Assembly: GCA_003342895.1 (NCBI GenBank)
Contig: PTFA01000032.1
Coordinates: 6,474,552 to 6,538,551, forward strand
Length of the DNA: 64,000 nt
DNA from: Casuarius casuarius
Lineage: Eukaryota; Chordata; Aves; Casuariiformes; Casuariidae
Direction: 5' to 3'
The notes beneath the pieces are model-generated. The model saw only the letters and a program-made list of their open reading frames with translations, ran no database searches and was not told the origin of the DNA. Positions 39,701 through 51,091 of this stretch are shown here, one piece after another (within the stretch, counting starts at the first letter, position 1; every line of letters begins with the position of its first letter). The position numbers were made by a program, and so were the translations under genes.

Positions 39701-42700
39701 AAATCCCCTCCCAAACACACACTATTACCCTGGATTGGTTCATCATACAGCAACATTAAAATATGACACAGCAGAATTGCAGAGGATGAGAGTACAGCAC
39801 TGCTTACATCAGCATAACCATTATCATTAAAAAAAAAGAAGAAAGGAGGGGAAAAAAAAAAAAGAAATCTTGTCAAACAACTGCCAAACTTCTCCCCAGC
39901 ATTTAAAAGTCTTTACTTCAGCCTCTCTGGAGCAAAATGAACAACTCGGAAAAGCAATTTTTATTGTAAGACCATGGCACACAAGTGTAAATTGAGGGTC
40001 CATAGTCTGAAAATTCTTTAAAAAAAGAAAAAGGCAGTGTACCTAATCCTCTTTTGCTAGAGTGGGAAGACTCTACTGGCCCCAAAAGAGGCGTATCAAC
40101 ATAAAGACTGGTGTGGATATAGAGAAGCAACAAACGGGCTAGGGTGAGGAAGAACCCTCTAAACTTAATTCACAGGAAACTTGATTGTCATGCCTTCAAA
40201 TTTTCTAGAAATCCTATACTGCTGACAATTTTACAGGGTATCGTTCTTGTAATGAGAAATTTTGCAGTTTCCTGGGTTTTGTGACTAATGTGTTTTCTTC
40301 CATCCTCTGTTAAAAAAAAAAAAAATCACTAGCTAGTTGTAAAACTAATTCTCTTTCGGTTACATTTTTATTTATGATGAAGGCATAGGGAATTACAGTT
40401 TTCACTGAGAGGCCGGAAATCACATGGCATCCAAAACCTCAAGCAAAGCAAATGGATAGAGAAGATCACCTGTGGCCTTGGAGCAAAGACAATTAGTTGA
40501 TACAGATACACTAGACCTCTCTGTAAGAGCTTATATAGCTAGATCATAGTGCATTGCTCTCATGACTGGTTATTACAGCCATATCTAAGAACCAGGCTAC
40601 TGACAGCAACAAAGAATTATGTCTCGTCTCTAACAGACCTGTAATACCGTAAAACCTCAGGAAAAATCTTATTTACCATCTTGGTATGGTTAGAAGCCAT
40701 GGCTAGAGTCATTATCCCAGGAGGCTTACCCCTTGTGTTTCTTGCTCACAGAGCATGAAATAAACATAGCAAATGAGAAAGGTAGAGTATAAAAAGAATT
40801 AGAAGAAGGAAAAATTTAAGAAACAATGTTCTTTGAGAAGGATGTAGGTGCATAAAGGTTAACTTTTATCAACTATAGATTTGCACTGGCTAGATAATTT
40901 GTAAAGACAACACAGGAACACAAAACTTAAGTTTTTAACCATATCAAGTAGAGTTGATTCACTTGCCTCTCATTCAAAGAGCAGCAGGAAAATCATTCTT
41001 TTCTTTAAGCTATTCTGATGTGAAACCCAACAAACAGAAGCATCCAAACTGTTGTTTTAAAGAAGACGAGCACTGATGCTGATGTGTTCTAGAATTCCTC
41101 CTTGGATTCATATCTACCATATTGTACAGGTACACTCCAACACCTTTCCTCCCTTTCTCAAAAATATTAACTCACATTGTGTTCCTGTCATCACATCCCA
41201 TCTAATGTTTCTCTTTAAAAAAAGTCTTTTAGATATTACGCTTTTTGAAAACTGTTTATCAAACATTTAACAAAAGCAGCTTTTCTTCAGAATTCATGCT
41301 CAGCTGAGTAATAGCTCACAGGTAACATTCAATGTTTCTTTTACTCTCTGTTCTCTATTAATACAGGTTACAAACAGTTGAGAAGAACTGAACTTGGCAC
41401 AGACCTGTGCTCTGAAAAGCTAATGCTGAGCATCCAGTATAACTTACAACTTAGTGTTTTTAAAATAATTTAACCAATGTTTACCCTACCATTCACTGTA
41501 CACAGAATTAAGCCAGAGACTTAAAGACTGATGCCAGCTGTCACCAGCAGTTAAACAGATACAAGTAACAGATACATCTAACAGATTTTCTCCTATACTA
41601 TTATGAAGATCAGACTCTCACACGTAACTTGGTACACTCTAGACAAGAATTTTATTACAGTTAGGACTCTTATCTTAAAAAAGATAAAATTTGAGTTGTA
41701 TTTGTAAAATTTAACCGTTTAACAGCAAGAGTTCTTTTCTGTATGCCATTTTGCTTTTTCATGTTATATCAATATAATTTGATTAGTGTGTGTATATACT
41801 TATTCTGAACATAAAAACCTTTGTATTGTTCAACTCCTAAGACCCTGAACTGTTTCTATAAACTAACATATTCTAATCATGTCACAACTACACTAAAACT
41901 GTAGATTAAACATTGCCCTTTTCAAAAGTACTAAGTGACATTTGGCAAAATGAAGTAGTATCAGGGAGGGAAGAGAGACAGAGTAGCTAAATCTGTTTTC
42001 ACTTAAAGTTTTGCGATGGCTTTTTAATGCCACTGAAATACTAAGATCACATGAGACTTTTGACTAAGTAAAACCATTCTTATGATTTAGCCATCTGAAC
42101 TCTACAGGTATTTAGCTAAAATAAACTGTCCTCCATTGAGGAACTAGAAGCAAACTTTATCAGTTAAGTTCAGGTTATGATGTTTGATGATTCAACCTCT
42201 GGAAGCAGATACTTTGGAAGTAACCAGCATTTCAGTGTAGTTAATATTGGGTGTTTATAAAAAAAGCAATCATCATTTTATATCAAAAGTGTTTTGTAAA
42301 TATAATGGCAAGGATTCTGCTCTAGTCTTTATGACAATTTTGGGACTAGATCGAGAATGGTATACATGAAGGGACAACACAAATCCTGCAAAGAGCATTA
42401 GTTTCAAGAGAAACATCTCTTAAAAACAACAAAAAACCCACTCACTTTTCAGTATTTTATTAATAACTTTTCCAATATTATGAAAAGAAAAAAAGTTAAC
42501 AAGGTGCGCACATTTTTCCACAACTCTGAGATACAAGGAGTTTCCTTGTAAGTCACTTCACATACTTTGTTTACCTTGCCACTGGAAGAGACTGGCACTT
42601 TTAATAGAACAGTAGAAAACTGGCACATTATAAAGTGAATGACCGTACGCATTTATTTTCATTAGCTTCTTGAAATACACACTGAAATCAAGTGCTCCAC

Positions 42701-45700
42701 AGACACAATGAAACTTGACTTCTATCAGTAAGAGAAAGACAACCTCTAAAGAATCACCTTTTCTTTGTAATTTAAAAAAACAGTGTTCCAAATAAAGTAA
42801 TTCCTGCACAGCTCCATATTTATCTGCTATAAAGCCAATGCCAAAATGAAGGGGTGGGGGGGAGGGAAATCAAGTGCAGGACAAAAATTCCCCTTTAGTT
42901 TTTCCAATAAAGTGATGGTCATGGGAACATCATTGCCATTTGGCAAAATGAAGTATTGGGGAGAGGAAGAACAGACAGATCAGAAAAATCTATTGTCGCT
43001 CAAAGTTTTGTGATGGCTTTTTAATGCCACTATCTCTTAAGAGAACATAAAAACTAAATAACAGTCAGAGGAAGATAGGATGCCTGTTTTGCCATTTTAA
43101 ATTTCATTTATGTGGAAATACACACAAAACTTTACTAGCTATTTTGTCGGTTCTCTAGTAAGTCTCTGAAACCATCTTCGATTGCATCTTTGTTCTCTAC
43201 AATTCAAGTAGAGCAACATATTGCTATTGCTTCCCAGTTGCAGCGTCAAAAGCAGCACAGATGGAAATCTAAAGAATGCAAGTGTGGTATTCCTCACTAT
43301 GTAAGGCCTTTTTGGGCAGCTTATTCCATACAGTGGTGGTAAATAGACTCTTACTTTCCTCTGCTATCCAAGAAATAGAATACCTGCCAAAATTCTGTAA
43401 GAGGCAGTAAAAAGTTGTATCAGTTTTACATGCTGACTTAAACCGCTACCCTTATCCAGTAAAGAAGATCCAAAATGCTCCAAAACAGGCCCACACTTAG
43501 CAATGCTGAGAAAAGCATGGCTGAAAGACTGGTCAAGTTACGGAGTTCACTCCCCACTTCTTTTGTCTTCTGATGCGATGAAAGGCATCTTCTCACAGGA
43601 GTCATAATTTAATATTGTACATTTACAATGCACACAAAGACAACATAAGCCTTGTTGTAACACTGAAGTTTCAACAAGATCTTTCTAGTTCTTTTCACCT
43701 ACAGTTTGCAATGGTTACTTTACCTGTTCCCCTTTTCCTCAGTTCCAGCCCCCTTTCAGAAGCATTTCTGTGCACAATATAGTGGATTCACTATATTGCT
43801 GTCTAGCATAAGATTCATCTGATTCCCTACAGACAATACTGCACTTCATTTCAAAAAGGATGCACATTCATTTTATTAATATAGCCCATTCTGAAAGACA
43901 TGGCCAGTGGCACAGAAGCTGAATATTTCTTTTTTAATATCCACATTAACATCCAATACAAAAGGCAGGAAAGAGGCAGTAACTAACTGGTATAAGACAG
44001 AAAGAAAATGTGGGAGAGAGCATACTACAAGCATTTTTCCCAGCAATATGAAGTGTTAAGTCTAAGGACTATTGTGAAAGGATACAACAAAGTACCATTA
44101 GGTCCAAGTCATTTTTAGTTACATTAAAAACATTCATTCACCTGAGCGTTTAGCTCTATTGTTCAGCATGAATGCTACCTTAACAATAGAATCCTCATTT
44201 TAACTTCAGTTTGTCATCCATAAAACATTTTATAAAAAGTAATAGTTAAGTTCTGAAGTTCCCTGAGAGTGTATTTATCTGATTAAAACCAGGACAAGAT
44301 AGACTTAAGAAGTATAGTTTACTAGGAGAACAGCCTTCCATATATGAATAGATCAGACATACTCTAATGTTAGAGAAACTAACCAGAATAAAGTCCTCTT
44401 AATTTATATGGGAAGCTACTGCAGTAATAATACCATAAACCTGGTATATTATATTTTACTCTTAAAAATGGTAGAAGTTTACACACACAGTGTCTTGCTC
44501 CATATTTAACTGTTGCCTTGAATTTAGTAAGACTGTACAACAGCTGCCACAAGAGTGGTGAACTGTAACCTAATACCTCTAAGTCAGCTTTGGCCTCATC
44601 AGTTCTCAAACAGAAAACCAAAGGAAAAGAGTTTGAAACAATTGCATCTTACATTGAAAAGGCAATAGCTCACACATTCCCAAGTTCTTCTGGCTACAAT
44701 TAAATGAGAAGATAACTTTAAAGAGTAATTTTCTTGAAAACCAACAAAATAGTTTTGATTATCTGATTAAGTTATCACATTTCAGACAAATCTTCAAAGA
44801 TTTGACTTGGTAGATCAGAGTCTTTATGCTTTGATATGACTGAACATCCAAATTTGGTCTTGTATTTTATTTTAGAAGGAAGAGTAACCAAGAAATTATC
44901 TTTTCCTCCCCTCTTCCCCCAATCCATTGGGGGAAACAGTTATCAAAAAAAGAAGAAATAATGTGCCATTTTCCCACTCCTGTGAAATCTTCCTTACATA
45001 CAAGATCAGAAATACACTTCAGTCCTGATCTGCAGAAGTCCTTCTTGGCCCCATCTTTGTTTTCTCTTAAGGAGAGAGCGCCACACATTCAACTGTGTAA
45101 ACAGAGCTGTCCACCAGGGACTAGGATAAGGTCAAATTCATTTCCAGTTGTCATCAGAACCAGGATATGAATTAAACCTCCAAAAAATTATTAGTTGAAT
45201 AACACACACAACCCTCTTAAAGGTTCCCCACCATCAGCTCCAATCAAGCTACAAGGATAGATTTATAAGAGAAGCCTCTACAGGCACACAGGTTGGACAT
45301 AATGAAGCACTGTTTCTATAGTCCTCTAGGTACCAACTTGAAAGGATGCTTCACTAGTAGCAATGATTGGAGAACACTTCTCCAGAGACCAAAGAAAAAG
45401 TAATTCAATTTCAGTTGGTGAAAGCTAGTATATAGAAATGGTTGTTTTATAACTTTTTAGTTTCATATTACAGAAATGAATCAAGACTACATTAATTCAA
45501 GAAAAGTCTTATTACCAAAGAACTTTCTAGTGTTACTCATCATAAATCTGCCAATCTTTCTGATTAACACGTAATACAAACAGATAACAAGCTATTTTAA
45601 CATTTGTCTTCTCTTCCCTTACTGCTCTATAAGTAAGATAAGCAAGGCAAAAGGAAAAATTAATGGTTGGTATTTTATAAATAAAGGGCTTCAGGAATAT

Positions 45701-48700
45701 GGAGAAACAGCAGATTAAAGAAAAACAGCAAGTATTATCCAAAAAAATGCTTACCTTGTAAAGCTATGCAGCGCTTCAAGATCAGCCTGTATAACCTTAT
45801 TTTTTGTGCATTATCACTATCCACCCTAAAAAGGTTGCTTTCTGATACTACAGAAGGGCAAAGGATTTTGAAGAGGCTCACTTAGAGACTAAAACAAAGC
45901 TGATAGAGATTTACCTACCTCATTCCACTGAGGCTGAAGAATGGATAACACTGCAGCCAAAAAAAAAAAAAAAAGAAAAGAAAAGAAGAAAAGCCTTTTC
46001 CCTAATCTCCACAGCATAATAGATAAACTAGAACACCGTTGTAGGGGCTGACTGAGAAGAGTCACACCAAGGGAGTTCTTAATAGAGAAAGAAAAAAAAA
46101 AAAAAAAAGAGAGAAGACGACCACCTATGAGGCAGGCTATATAACCTGTGCACTGTGTGTTTAATCCAAAATACCAGTTTTCAGTTAAGCAAATCAGATT
46201 GTGAGCAAGAACACAAGCAGTGAGATTACTAGACTCCAAACACTGTATGAAAAAAGACTCCACCTTGTACTCAGTGTACAGTAAATCTTAGGCTAAATGT
46301 TTGGTCAGTACCTCAAGCACTTTTTTTTTTTTTGTCAGGAACCCAAATGAAATCCACTCCCTTAGTTTTATAGTATTTTGTACTTACTGCTGGTAGTAGA
46401 GACTGCATGTTCTGGTTAGAGTCAGCTATAGTGGCTAGGTAAACCAGGTTCGTATGCAGCATCTGCTGGTATCTATCAAAATGAACAAAGCAAGACAGAT
46501 CTTAAGAAGTCAAGAATACAGTAATATTAGCATTTACTCAACTCTACACATGTAAATAAAGTTACCTATGTAAAACAAGGTTCAAAAGACACACGAGAAA
46601 ATTTAGGAATCCTGTGTCTTTGCCAACACTTCCCTATTGCCCAGTTTTTGACAATTTCTCCATAAAAAGATATAGCCACAGTTTTGACATCTTTCTATGA
46701 AAATCTAAAGCAGAGCGACACTGTTCTCACCCATTTCATTTCCTCCTCCAAAATAAATCACCAGGAGACGTGTAGATTGTACAAGTCTGTGTGGCTGTTT
46801 GGTACAGTTTGTATCACAAGCACTACAAGACAGAGCCTTTTGTTATGTCCCCAGATGCAAGACACCATACACTTATGTGAATCATGACCAAGAACAGTGC
46901 AAACATTTTAACAGAACCCTGAGCTTTGAAGATTTGCTATGGAATCATTTTGTTTCTGCTACAGAACCACATCCCAGGACATCTCCTGCTTTGAAGATTG
47001 TTCTTGCAAATGTGGGCTAGATTACGGACATGTAACTACTGTATCAAGTTATACGCAAACCTGTTCCACACCCTACTCATATGAATAAAAACATTCATTT
47101 AAAACAAAAATACCTACCTTTTGCCCCCTACAGATCCCCAGTCATTTTAGGAAGGGACTCAATAACTATACTGTGATGTCCCATCTGGCACGACGGAATA
47201 TTTTTGTCCAAATACTATGTTATAGCACATTACACTTTGTTATCTTTGAAGGTTTGAGAAATAAACTACCACCCTCCCAAACTGTAATCATGATACAGGT
47301 GAAAAAAGTCCCTACATTTTGGTTATGCAGTTCCCATAAGCGTCATCATGCTATCAACTTGCAGCGGTCAAGTTACAACTTTTCAGTGACCAAAGTGATA
47401 GTCATATTGCAAACAAAATAAATCATATATGTAATATCTGCAGCAATATTTTTGTATTCATACTAGCATAGTTCTCCTATGGACAAAACAAATCAAGAAT
47501 TGCAATCTAGATGGAAATTCACCCAGTTCACAGTAGATTTGGATTAATGTCTTACTGAGAGCATTCAGATGTCTTTCCTTTGTTCTGATAGTCCATTATA
47601 CACTGAATAAGATGGTTATTTTCATCCAACATCTGAAATGACAAGAAGTTTAGAATAAGTTTCATGCTCTTTATGGAAAGAAACTGAAGATGAGTTAGAG
47701 TCTTGCTCCTCTTCTCCGAGTTTTCTTTTTTAAGCAAGTGTTCTAAAAAGCTCTACTTTAACCAATTATTTATAGAACCTCTTTTGCTACCATCTCCTCC
47801 CCTCCCACACCCCCCAGTTTTCAGTTGAAGGATTTCAAGTCACTGCTATAGCTACATATCTGAAGATTTTCCTTTCAAATATCTGCACTTGTTCTACACC
47901 AAGTTCTTACGAAGTTTTCAAAATCTTCAGTTTCTTTGTTTGATCTCTACCCAGAAACTTGTTTAAAAATTTACGCCCTGAATTTCCTCTCTCTTATTAA
48001 AGCCTGTAGCTGTTCAAAAATTTACTAATAATAGGTACTGAAAGGCTATGGACAGCAGATGAGCTTACTAGACAGCCTGTGTTTCAAGGAAATGCAGGGG
48101 AAAGTCAGGCTGTATTATACTAGAGACTCCTAGTACAAAAGTGCTCGACCGCACTTTATAAATACTCTAACTGTCACAATAGTTGTATTATGCTTCAGAA
48201 CTGTTCAGAAATATTAAAACATGTGAATTACCATGGGGGGGGGGGGGGCATCTTAACCATGGGAAGTTGCAGATATCATTGCTTTCTACAAAAAGCTCAT
48301 GAATTCAAGATGTTGGCGAGTTCCACAAACAGAGAAAATAATATACTCTGGTCTCTTAGAGCTGCACATCCCCCCCCACACATCTTCTAATCTCTCCTGC
48401 ACTCCAGTCAGACAAGAGACAGCAGAACTACGGCTAATCTGAGCTACCAGCCAAATTACCCAAGTTAACTGAACTAAACAAAAAATGTACTGCCAAATGG
48501 AAAATTCTGCATCAGCTTTTCCCAGCATTTTGCCCTCAGTGGAATGCTAGTTTAGATCTCTTTCTCAGTTGCTGAATTTCACAAAATTGATAGGATCTTA
48601 ATTATCTCCCTTCTTCCAAACATGGCTGAAATTAACCAGCAGGCTCATGCTTCTGAAAGAGAAGCAGGGACACCATAATTACATCATCTCCAACTCCATA

Positions 48701-50954
48701 GGAATCTAACATAAAATAATAATTAAAAAAACGATAAAAAAGATATTTCTTTTTTCTTCCAAATAACCTGTCCTTACTATGAAAAAGGTACAGAGTCAGA
48801 AACCTCATACNGTCCACTCAGCAGTTACATCCATGTAAGGATGTAACCAAACAAGTCTTCCTAAATTCAAACCAGTAACTCACCAGAATTGAAGCAACTC
48901 ACCAGAACTTACCAGAATGATCAGTGAGCAATTATACTTGCCTACAATTGCTAGGCCTGGAAACAGTGTCCTTAAGCAATGGACACATACAGAACTGCAA
49001 TGTTTTGAACAACCTTCTGAGCTCCAGAAACTAGGCAGAGTTGTACTTCCATGCTCTTAAGGGGCTTGCAGACACATTCATACACAGACACTTCACATGT
49101 ACTAACATCCAGTTTTGTAAGAAATACAGTGGCTATTTTCACCAGAAAAATGAGGTAAAAAGCAGCAAGTATATACATAGACAAAAAGAAATTTGACAGT
49201 GCACTTGCAAAGACAGCCTTGGATCAAGGCTCTAATCAGAACATTTCCAATCTTCTGGTAAAAGACGGCACATACTTAAGGATAGGAAGATCATCAGACT
49301 GCCAGTTGGATGATTCCAACCTCCCCCCCCCAATAAGCCAGACCTCTTTGGAGAGAGAGAGAGAAAAAAAAGTCTAGCGCCAGGAAGAAGGCAAATAAGA
49401 TGGAATACAACTGCAGCCTAGCTAAGCTGCGGGCACTGTTTTATACAATTTTCATCAAGCGGTTGCTGATAAAAAAATTGAAATAGTTCTCTGAAAGAAT
49501 TATGAGCACCTACCACCAAGAAAGAATCTAGGTTTCCAGCTGGATGAAGACATCTCCAAGGCTTCCAACAGCTTAGGAACACTACAAAAACTTGTCAGCT
49601 ATAACTATACTAGGATTTTTTAAGCACAGCTGCATCAAATTCATGGTAAGCCTAAAGCACAAGAAAAAAACCTGAAGTATCTACATTCTTTAAATACATC
49701 CCAGTGAACTGAAGTTTCTACTAACTACCTGTAAGCAGCTCTCCACCCACTGGGCATGTATTTTTGGGCTACGCTTCTCAAGCATTGCTTTCTTCTGCTA
49801 CACTGCTACAGAGGTCTGCATCCTAACTCTGAGGGCTTCTTTGAGGCCCTGATCCCTACAACTTAGACACCTCACTGAAACCCTCGTCCTCTAATAAATC
49901 AGCTGCTGGCTCTATCTACCAAAAGGCACCTCCTCCTACAGAAGGAGCAGATGGCCATAAATTCAACAGATTTCAGATCACAATTTAAACTGAAGACAGT
50001 GAGAGTCTAAAGCTAAGTTTCTGAAGGATACAAAGTTACCACGGAACTTGAACTGCTCCTCTGCATGGAGCAACACAACATAGTGTTAATTATTACAAGT
50101 CTTAAACACACTTTCTCTCCTTGCTTTGGAGAGTTAGCTTGCCTCCTCCCAGGGGAACCTAAACGGACACATCTCGAGTCCCTGTCACCGGCTCTAACCG
50201 TAGCCTTCCCCCATAACATCACTTCAGAGTTTGTTGGGGGGGGGGTCCTACTAGGTAGGCCAAATTTAGGAGTGCCCGCTCCACCCCCCCCCCCCGAGGG
50301 GGGGGACCAAGTTTAGGAAGGGTTTAGCAGCAGCAGGACTGCAGCGTGACTGGCAAGCGCCTCGCACAGGAAAGGACCCGGCCGACTTCTCCATTTCCCC
50401 ACGGTGCCGGGCCGAGGCGTTACGGGCTCGCTCGCCTTCGCGACCCGCCGCGCCGGGACGCGGCCACGGGAGCGGGCTCCGCGCGGGGCTGCATCCCCCC
50501 GGGGGGGAGAACGGCNNNNNNNNNNNNNNNNNNNNNNNNNNNNNNNNNNNNNNNNNNNNNNNNNNNNNNNNNNNNNNNNNNNNNNNNNNNNNNNNNNNNN
50601 NNNNNNNNNNNNNNNNNNNNNNNNNNNNNNNNNNNNNNNNNNNNNNNNNNNNNNNNNNNNNNNNNNNNNNNNNNNNNNNNNNNNNNNNNNNNNNNNNNNN
50701 NNNNNNNNNNNNNNNNNNNNNNNNNNNNNNNNNNNNNNNNNNNNNNNNNNNNNNNNNNNNNNNNNNNNNNNNNNNNNNNNNNNNNNNNNNNNNNNNNNNN
50801 NNNNNNNNNNNNNNNNNNNNNNNNNNNNNNNNNNNNNNNNGGCCGGGCCAAGCCGGGCCGAGCCCCTCCTCCCTCGCGCCCTCACCTTCTGGATGGCGGC
50901 CGGCGTGATCTCGCCCTTCCCCCGCTGCCTCGGGGCCGCGAACGCCACCGACAT
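9697..50954 (-). CDS. SS18: SS18, subunit of BAF chromatin remodelling complex (11 coding exons)
   Basis: This is the complete SS18 coding sequence, spliced from eleven exons: 50954-50886, 47632-47556, 46472-46388, 32716-32563, 27268-27047, 18780-18613, 17877-17773, 15626-15534, 14819-14697, 12021-11888 and 9723-9697. They total 1257 nt, giving 418 residues plus TGA, which equals the length of the long human isoform. Residues 1 to about 77 form the SNH/SSXT domain, known in the family to bind the BRG1/BRM ATPase. The remainder is methionine/proline-rich and then Q/P/G/Y-rich low-complexity sequence with activation function. The protein is nuclear and lacks a DNA-binding domain. Every junction is GT-AG and phases agree. 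The start ATG is the first residue of the conserved MSVAFAAPRQR N-terminus. In human synovial sarcoma the fusion to SSX replaces the last eight residues, which here are exactly the final exon. Confidence 0.97.
9724..11887 (-). other. SS18: SS18 intron 10
   Basis: AT-rich intron of about 2.2 kb. It contains a T-run at about 11287-11302. I see no repeat family, RNA gene or coding sequence in it. Confidence 0.8.
11888..12021 (-). CDS. SS18: SS18 coding exon 10
   Basis: It completes Gly366 and encodes residues 367-410, ending PYGYDQ in phase 0. The acceptor is TTTCCAG. The donor GTATAC is weaker than consensus. The downstream intron is the counterpart of the intron broken in human synovial-sarcoma translocations. 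Confidence 0.97.
12022..14696 (-). other. SS18: SS18 intron 9
   Basis: Intron of about 2.7 kb. The open frames inside, for example the one at 12625-12924, match nothing I recognise. No repeats are evident beyond short A/T runs. Confidence 0.8.
14697..14819 (-). CDS. SS18: SS18 coding exon 9
   Basis: It completes Gly325 and encodes residues 326-365. It is dominated by repeated QQGYP and GQQ units, seen in the DNA as short CTG/TTG-type repeats. This is the core of the Q/P/G/Y domain. The acceptor is ATTACAG and the donor GTAAGA. Confidence 0.97.
14820..15533 (-). other. SS18: SS18 intron 8
   Basis: Short intron of 714 bp, AT-rich, separating the cassette exon 8 from exon 9. There is a small (AC)n tract near 15210-15219. 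I see nothing else. Confidence 0.8.
15534..15626 (-). CDS. SS18: SS18 coding exon 8 (cassette exon)
   Basis: This 93-nt exon is exactly 31 codons and is flanked by phase-1 junctions, so skipping it preserves the frame and gives a 387-residue protein. It encodes residues 294-324 (HNDYGYQQPSYPEQGY onward). A shorter human SS18 isoform lacks this same 31-residue block. The acceptor is GATGTAG. The donor GTATCT is weak at +4 and +5, consistent with alternative inclusion. Confidence 0.96.
15627..17772 (-). other. SS18: SS18 intron 7
   Basis: Intron of about 2.1 kb, AT-rich with several A-runs. I recognise no other feature. Confidence 0.8.
17773..17877 (-). CDS. SS18: SS18 coding exon 7
   Basis: It completes Gly259 and encodes residues 260-293, including YSGQEDYYGDQYSHGGQ. 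The acceptor is TTTTTCAG. The donor GTAATC departs from consensus at +5 and +6. Confidence 0.97.
17878..18612 (-). other. SS18: SS18 intron 6
   Basis: Intron of 735 bp. It holds an (AC)n microsatellite at about 18040-18062 and a C5-T10-C-T12 pyrimidine tract at about 18226-18254. Confidence 0.8.
18040..18062. repeat. (AC)n microsatellite (intron 6)
   Basis: A short run of alternating A and C with one T interruption, about ten units. It is an ordinary simple repeat. Confidence 0.8.
18613..18780 (-). CDS. SS18: SS18 coding exon 6
   Basis: It completes Gly203 and encodes residues 204-258, including MMHQQPPSQQYNM and RQIPPYRPPQQ. The Gln/Pro/Tyr-rich (QPGY) activation region begins about here. 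The acceptor is TGTACAG and the donor GTAAGA. Confidence 0.97.
18781..27046 (-). other. SS18: SS18 intron 5
   Basis: Intron of about 8.3 kb. It contains a C10T15 tract at 19077-19101 and an imperfect tandem repeat just beyond it (19132-19203). The 139-codon frame at 22680-23099 on the plus strand shows no domain or splice context, and I take it as chance. Confidence 0.75.
19132..19203. repeat. imperfect short tandem repeat (intron 5)
   Basis: Four imperfect units built on CTGATAGATTGAAACTTTC-like sequence follow each other over about 70 bases, with substitutions and small gaps between units. They sit immediately beyond a C10T15 tract. This is a local slippage-type expansion without evident function. 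Confidence 0.6.
27047..27268 (-). CDS. SS18: SS18 coding exon 5
   Basis: This is the largest coding exon (222 nt): it completes Gly129, encodes residues 130-202 and starts Gly203. It is rich in Met, Asn, Ser and Gln (NMTNSSMNMPSSSHGSMGGY), low-complexity and probably disordered. The acceptor is TGTGAAG and the donor GTAAGT. Confidence 0.97.
27269..32562 (-). other. SS18: SS18 intron 4
   Basis: Intron of about 5.3 kb. A T25 run lies at 32115-32139. I found no mobile element or RNA gene. Confidence 0.75.
32115..32139. repeat. T25 homopolymer (intron 4)
   Basis: An uninterrupted run of 25 T on the plus strand, equivalent to poly(A) on the transcribed SS18 strand. No retroposon body is recognisable next to it, so I call it a homopolymer only. 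Confidence 0.85.
32563..32716 (-). CDS. SS18: SS18 coding exon 4
   Basis: Residues 78-128 plus one base of Gly129. The sequence is Pro/Met/Gly-rich and includes a GPPPPPRSHNM segment. The acceptor is CTTTCAG and the donor GTAAGT. A 13.7-kb intron, the longest in the gene, precedes it. Confidence 0.97.
41941..42034. repeat. diverged direct duplication, copy A (intron 3)
   Basis: This roughly 94-bp block shares order and sequence with 42938-43031. Both start TTTGGCAAAATGAAGTA, pass through a purine-rich GGGAGG/GAGAGG stretch, and end with the 20-base identity GATGGCTTTTTAATGCCACT. The middle is diverged with small gaps. I do not recognise the family. Confidence 0.75.
42938..43031. repeat. diverged direct duplication, copy B (intron 3)
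   Basis: Partner of 41941-42034 in the same orientation, about 1 kb away. The conserved ends and diverged middle suggest either an old local duplication or two copies of a dispersed repeat. Confidence 0.75.
46388..46472 (-). CDS. SS18: SS18 coding exon 3
   Basis: It completes Gln49 and encodes residues 50-77 (YQQMLHTNLVYLATIAD onward), finishing the SNH domain. The acceptor is TTTGATAG and the donor GTAAGT. It ends in phase 0. Confidence 0.97.
46473..47555 (-). other. SS18: SS18 intron 2
   Basis: Intron of about 1.1 kb with no recognisable internal feature. Confidence 0.8.
47556..47632 (-). CDS. SS18: SS18 coding exon 2
   Basis: Codons 24-48 plus two bases of Gln49, beginning MLDENNHLIQ and ending SECS. 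This is the core of the SNH domain, with a helix-forming sequence that contacts the ATPase subunit. The acceptor is TTTCAG and the donor GTAAGA. Confidence 0.97.
50284..50305. repeat. C12-GA-G8 palindromic tract
   Basis: Twelve C, then GA, then eight G, forming a near-perfect hairpin of homopolymer arms. A separate G11 run lies about 45 bases to the left (50236-50246). Such tracts stall sequencing and lie near the gap, so the exact lengths are doubtful. Confidence 0.8.
50516..50840. other. assembly gap (325 N)
   Basis: Unsequenced bases in intron 1 just inside exon 1, in the most GC-rich part of the window. Open frames that run through it are artefacts of translating N. Confidence 0.99.
50886..50954 (-). 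CDS. SS18: SS18 coding exon 1
   Basis: Codons 1-23, from MSVAFAAPRQR to AAIQK, ending in phase 0 before GTGAG. It is the start of the SNH domain. The ATG has G at -3. An in-frame TTG five codons upstream is not needed to explain the protein. It lies just outside the N gap, inside the CpG island. Confidence 0.96.
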
Positions 50955-51067
50955 GTCGAGCCACTGCAAGGAGGATCCGCCGCCCGCCCGCCCGCGACTC
51001 CCCCCGCCCGCTCACGCGCCCCGCGGAACCAACAGCAGCGGGAGGCGGCAGCGATCCGGGAAGAACG

Positions 51068-51091
51068 CGCGGCGCGGCGCGGCGCGGCGCG
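51068..51091. repeat. CGCGG tandem repeat upstream of SS18
   Basis: About five consecutive CGCGG-type pentamers followed by a G-run, within the CpG island and about 115-140 bases upstream of the SS18 ATG. It probably lies in the 5' UTR or core promoter. Confidence 0.75.

Larger units (their letters stand above)
32717..46387 (-). other. SS18: SS18 intron 3
   Basis: The largest intron, about 13.7 kb. Landmarks are an A-run near 35171-35189, a C8 plus (AC)n tract near 35901-35928, a diverged direct duplication (41941-42034 and 42938-43031), and A-runs near 45959-45974 and 46090-46108. No coding sequence or recognised transposon is evident. Confidence 0.75.
47633..50885 (-). other. SS18: SS18 intron 1
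   Basis: Intron of about 3.25 kb as assembled, containing the 325-base N gap (50516-50840), so its true length is uncertain. It has a G14 run at 48235-48248, a (GA)n tract near 49351-49362, and paired G and C runs at 50236-50305. The end nearest exon 1 lies in the CpG island. Confidence 0.8.

Noticed and set aside
50955..50969. Upstream in-frame extension of SS18 exon 1 from a TTG
   Set aside because: The conserved SS18 N-terminus begins at the ATG at 50954. A TTG start is not needed and adds non-conserved residues.
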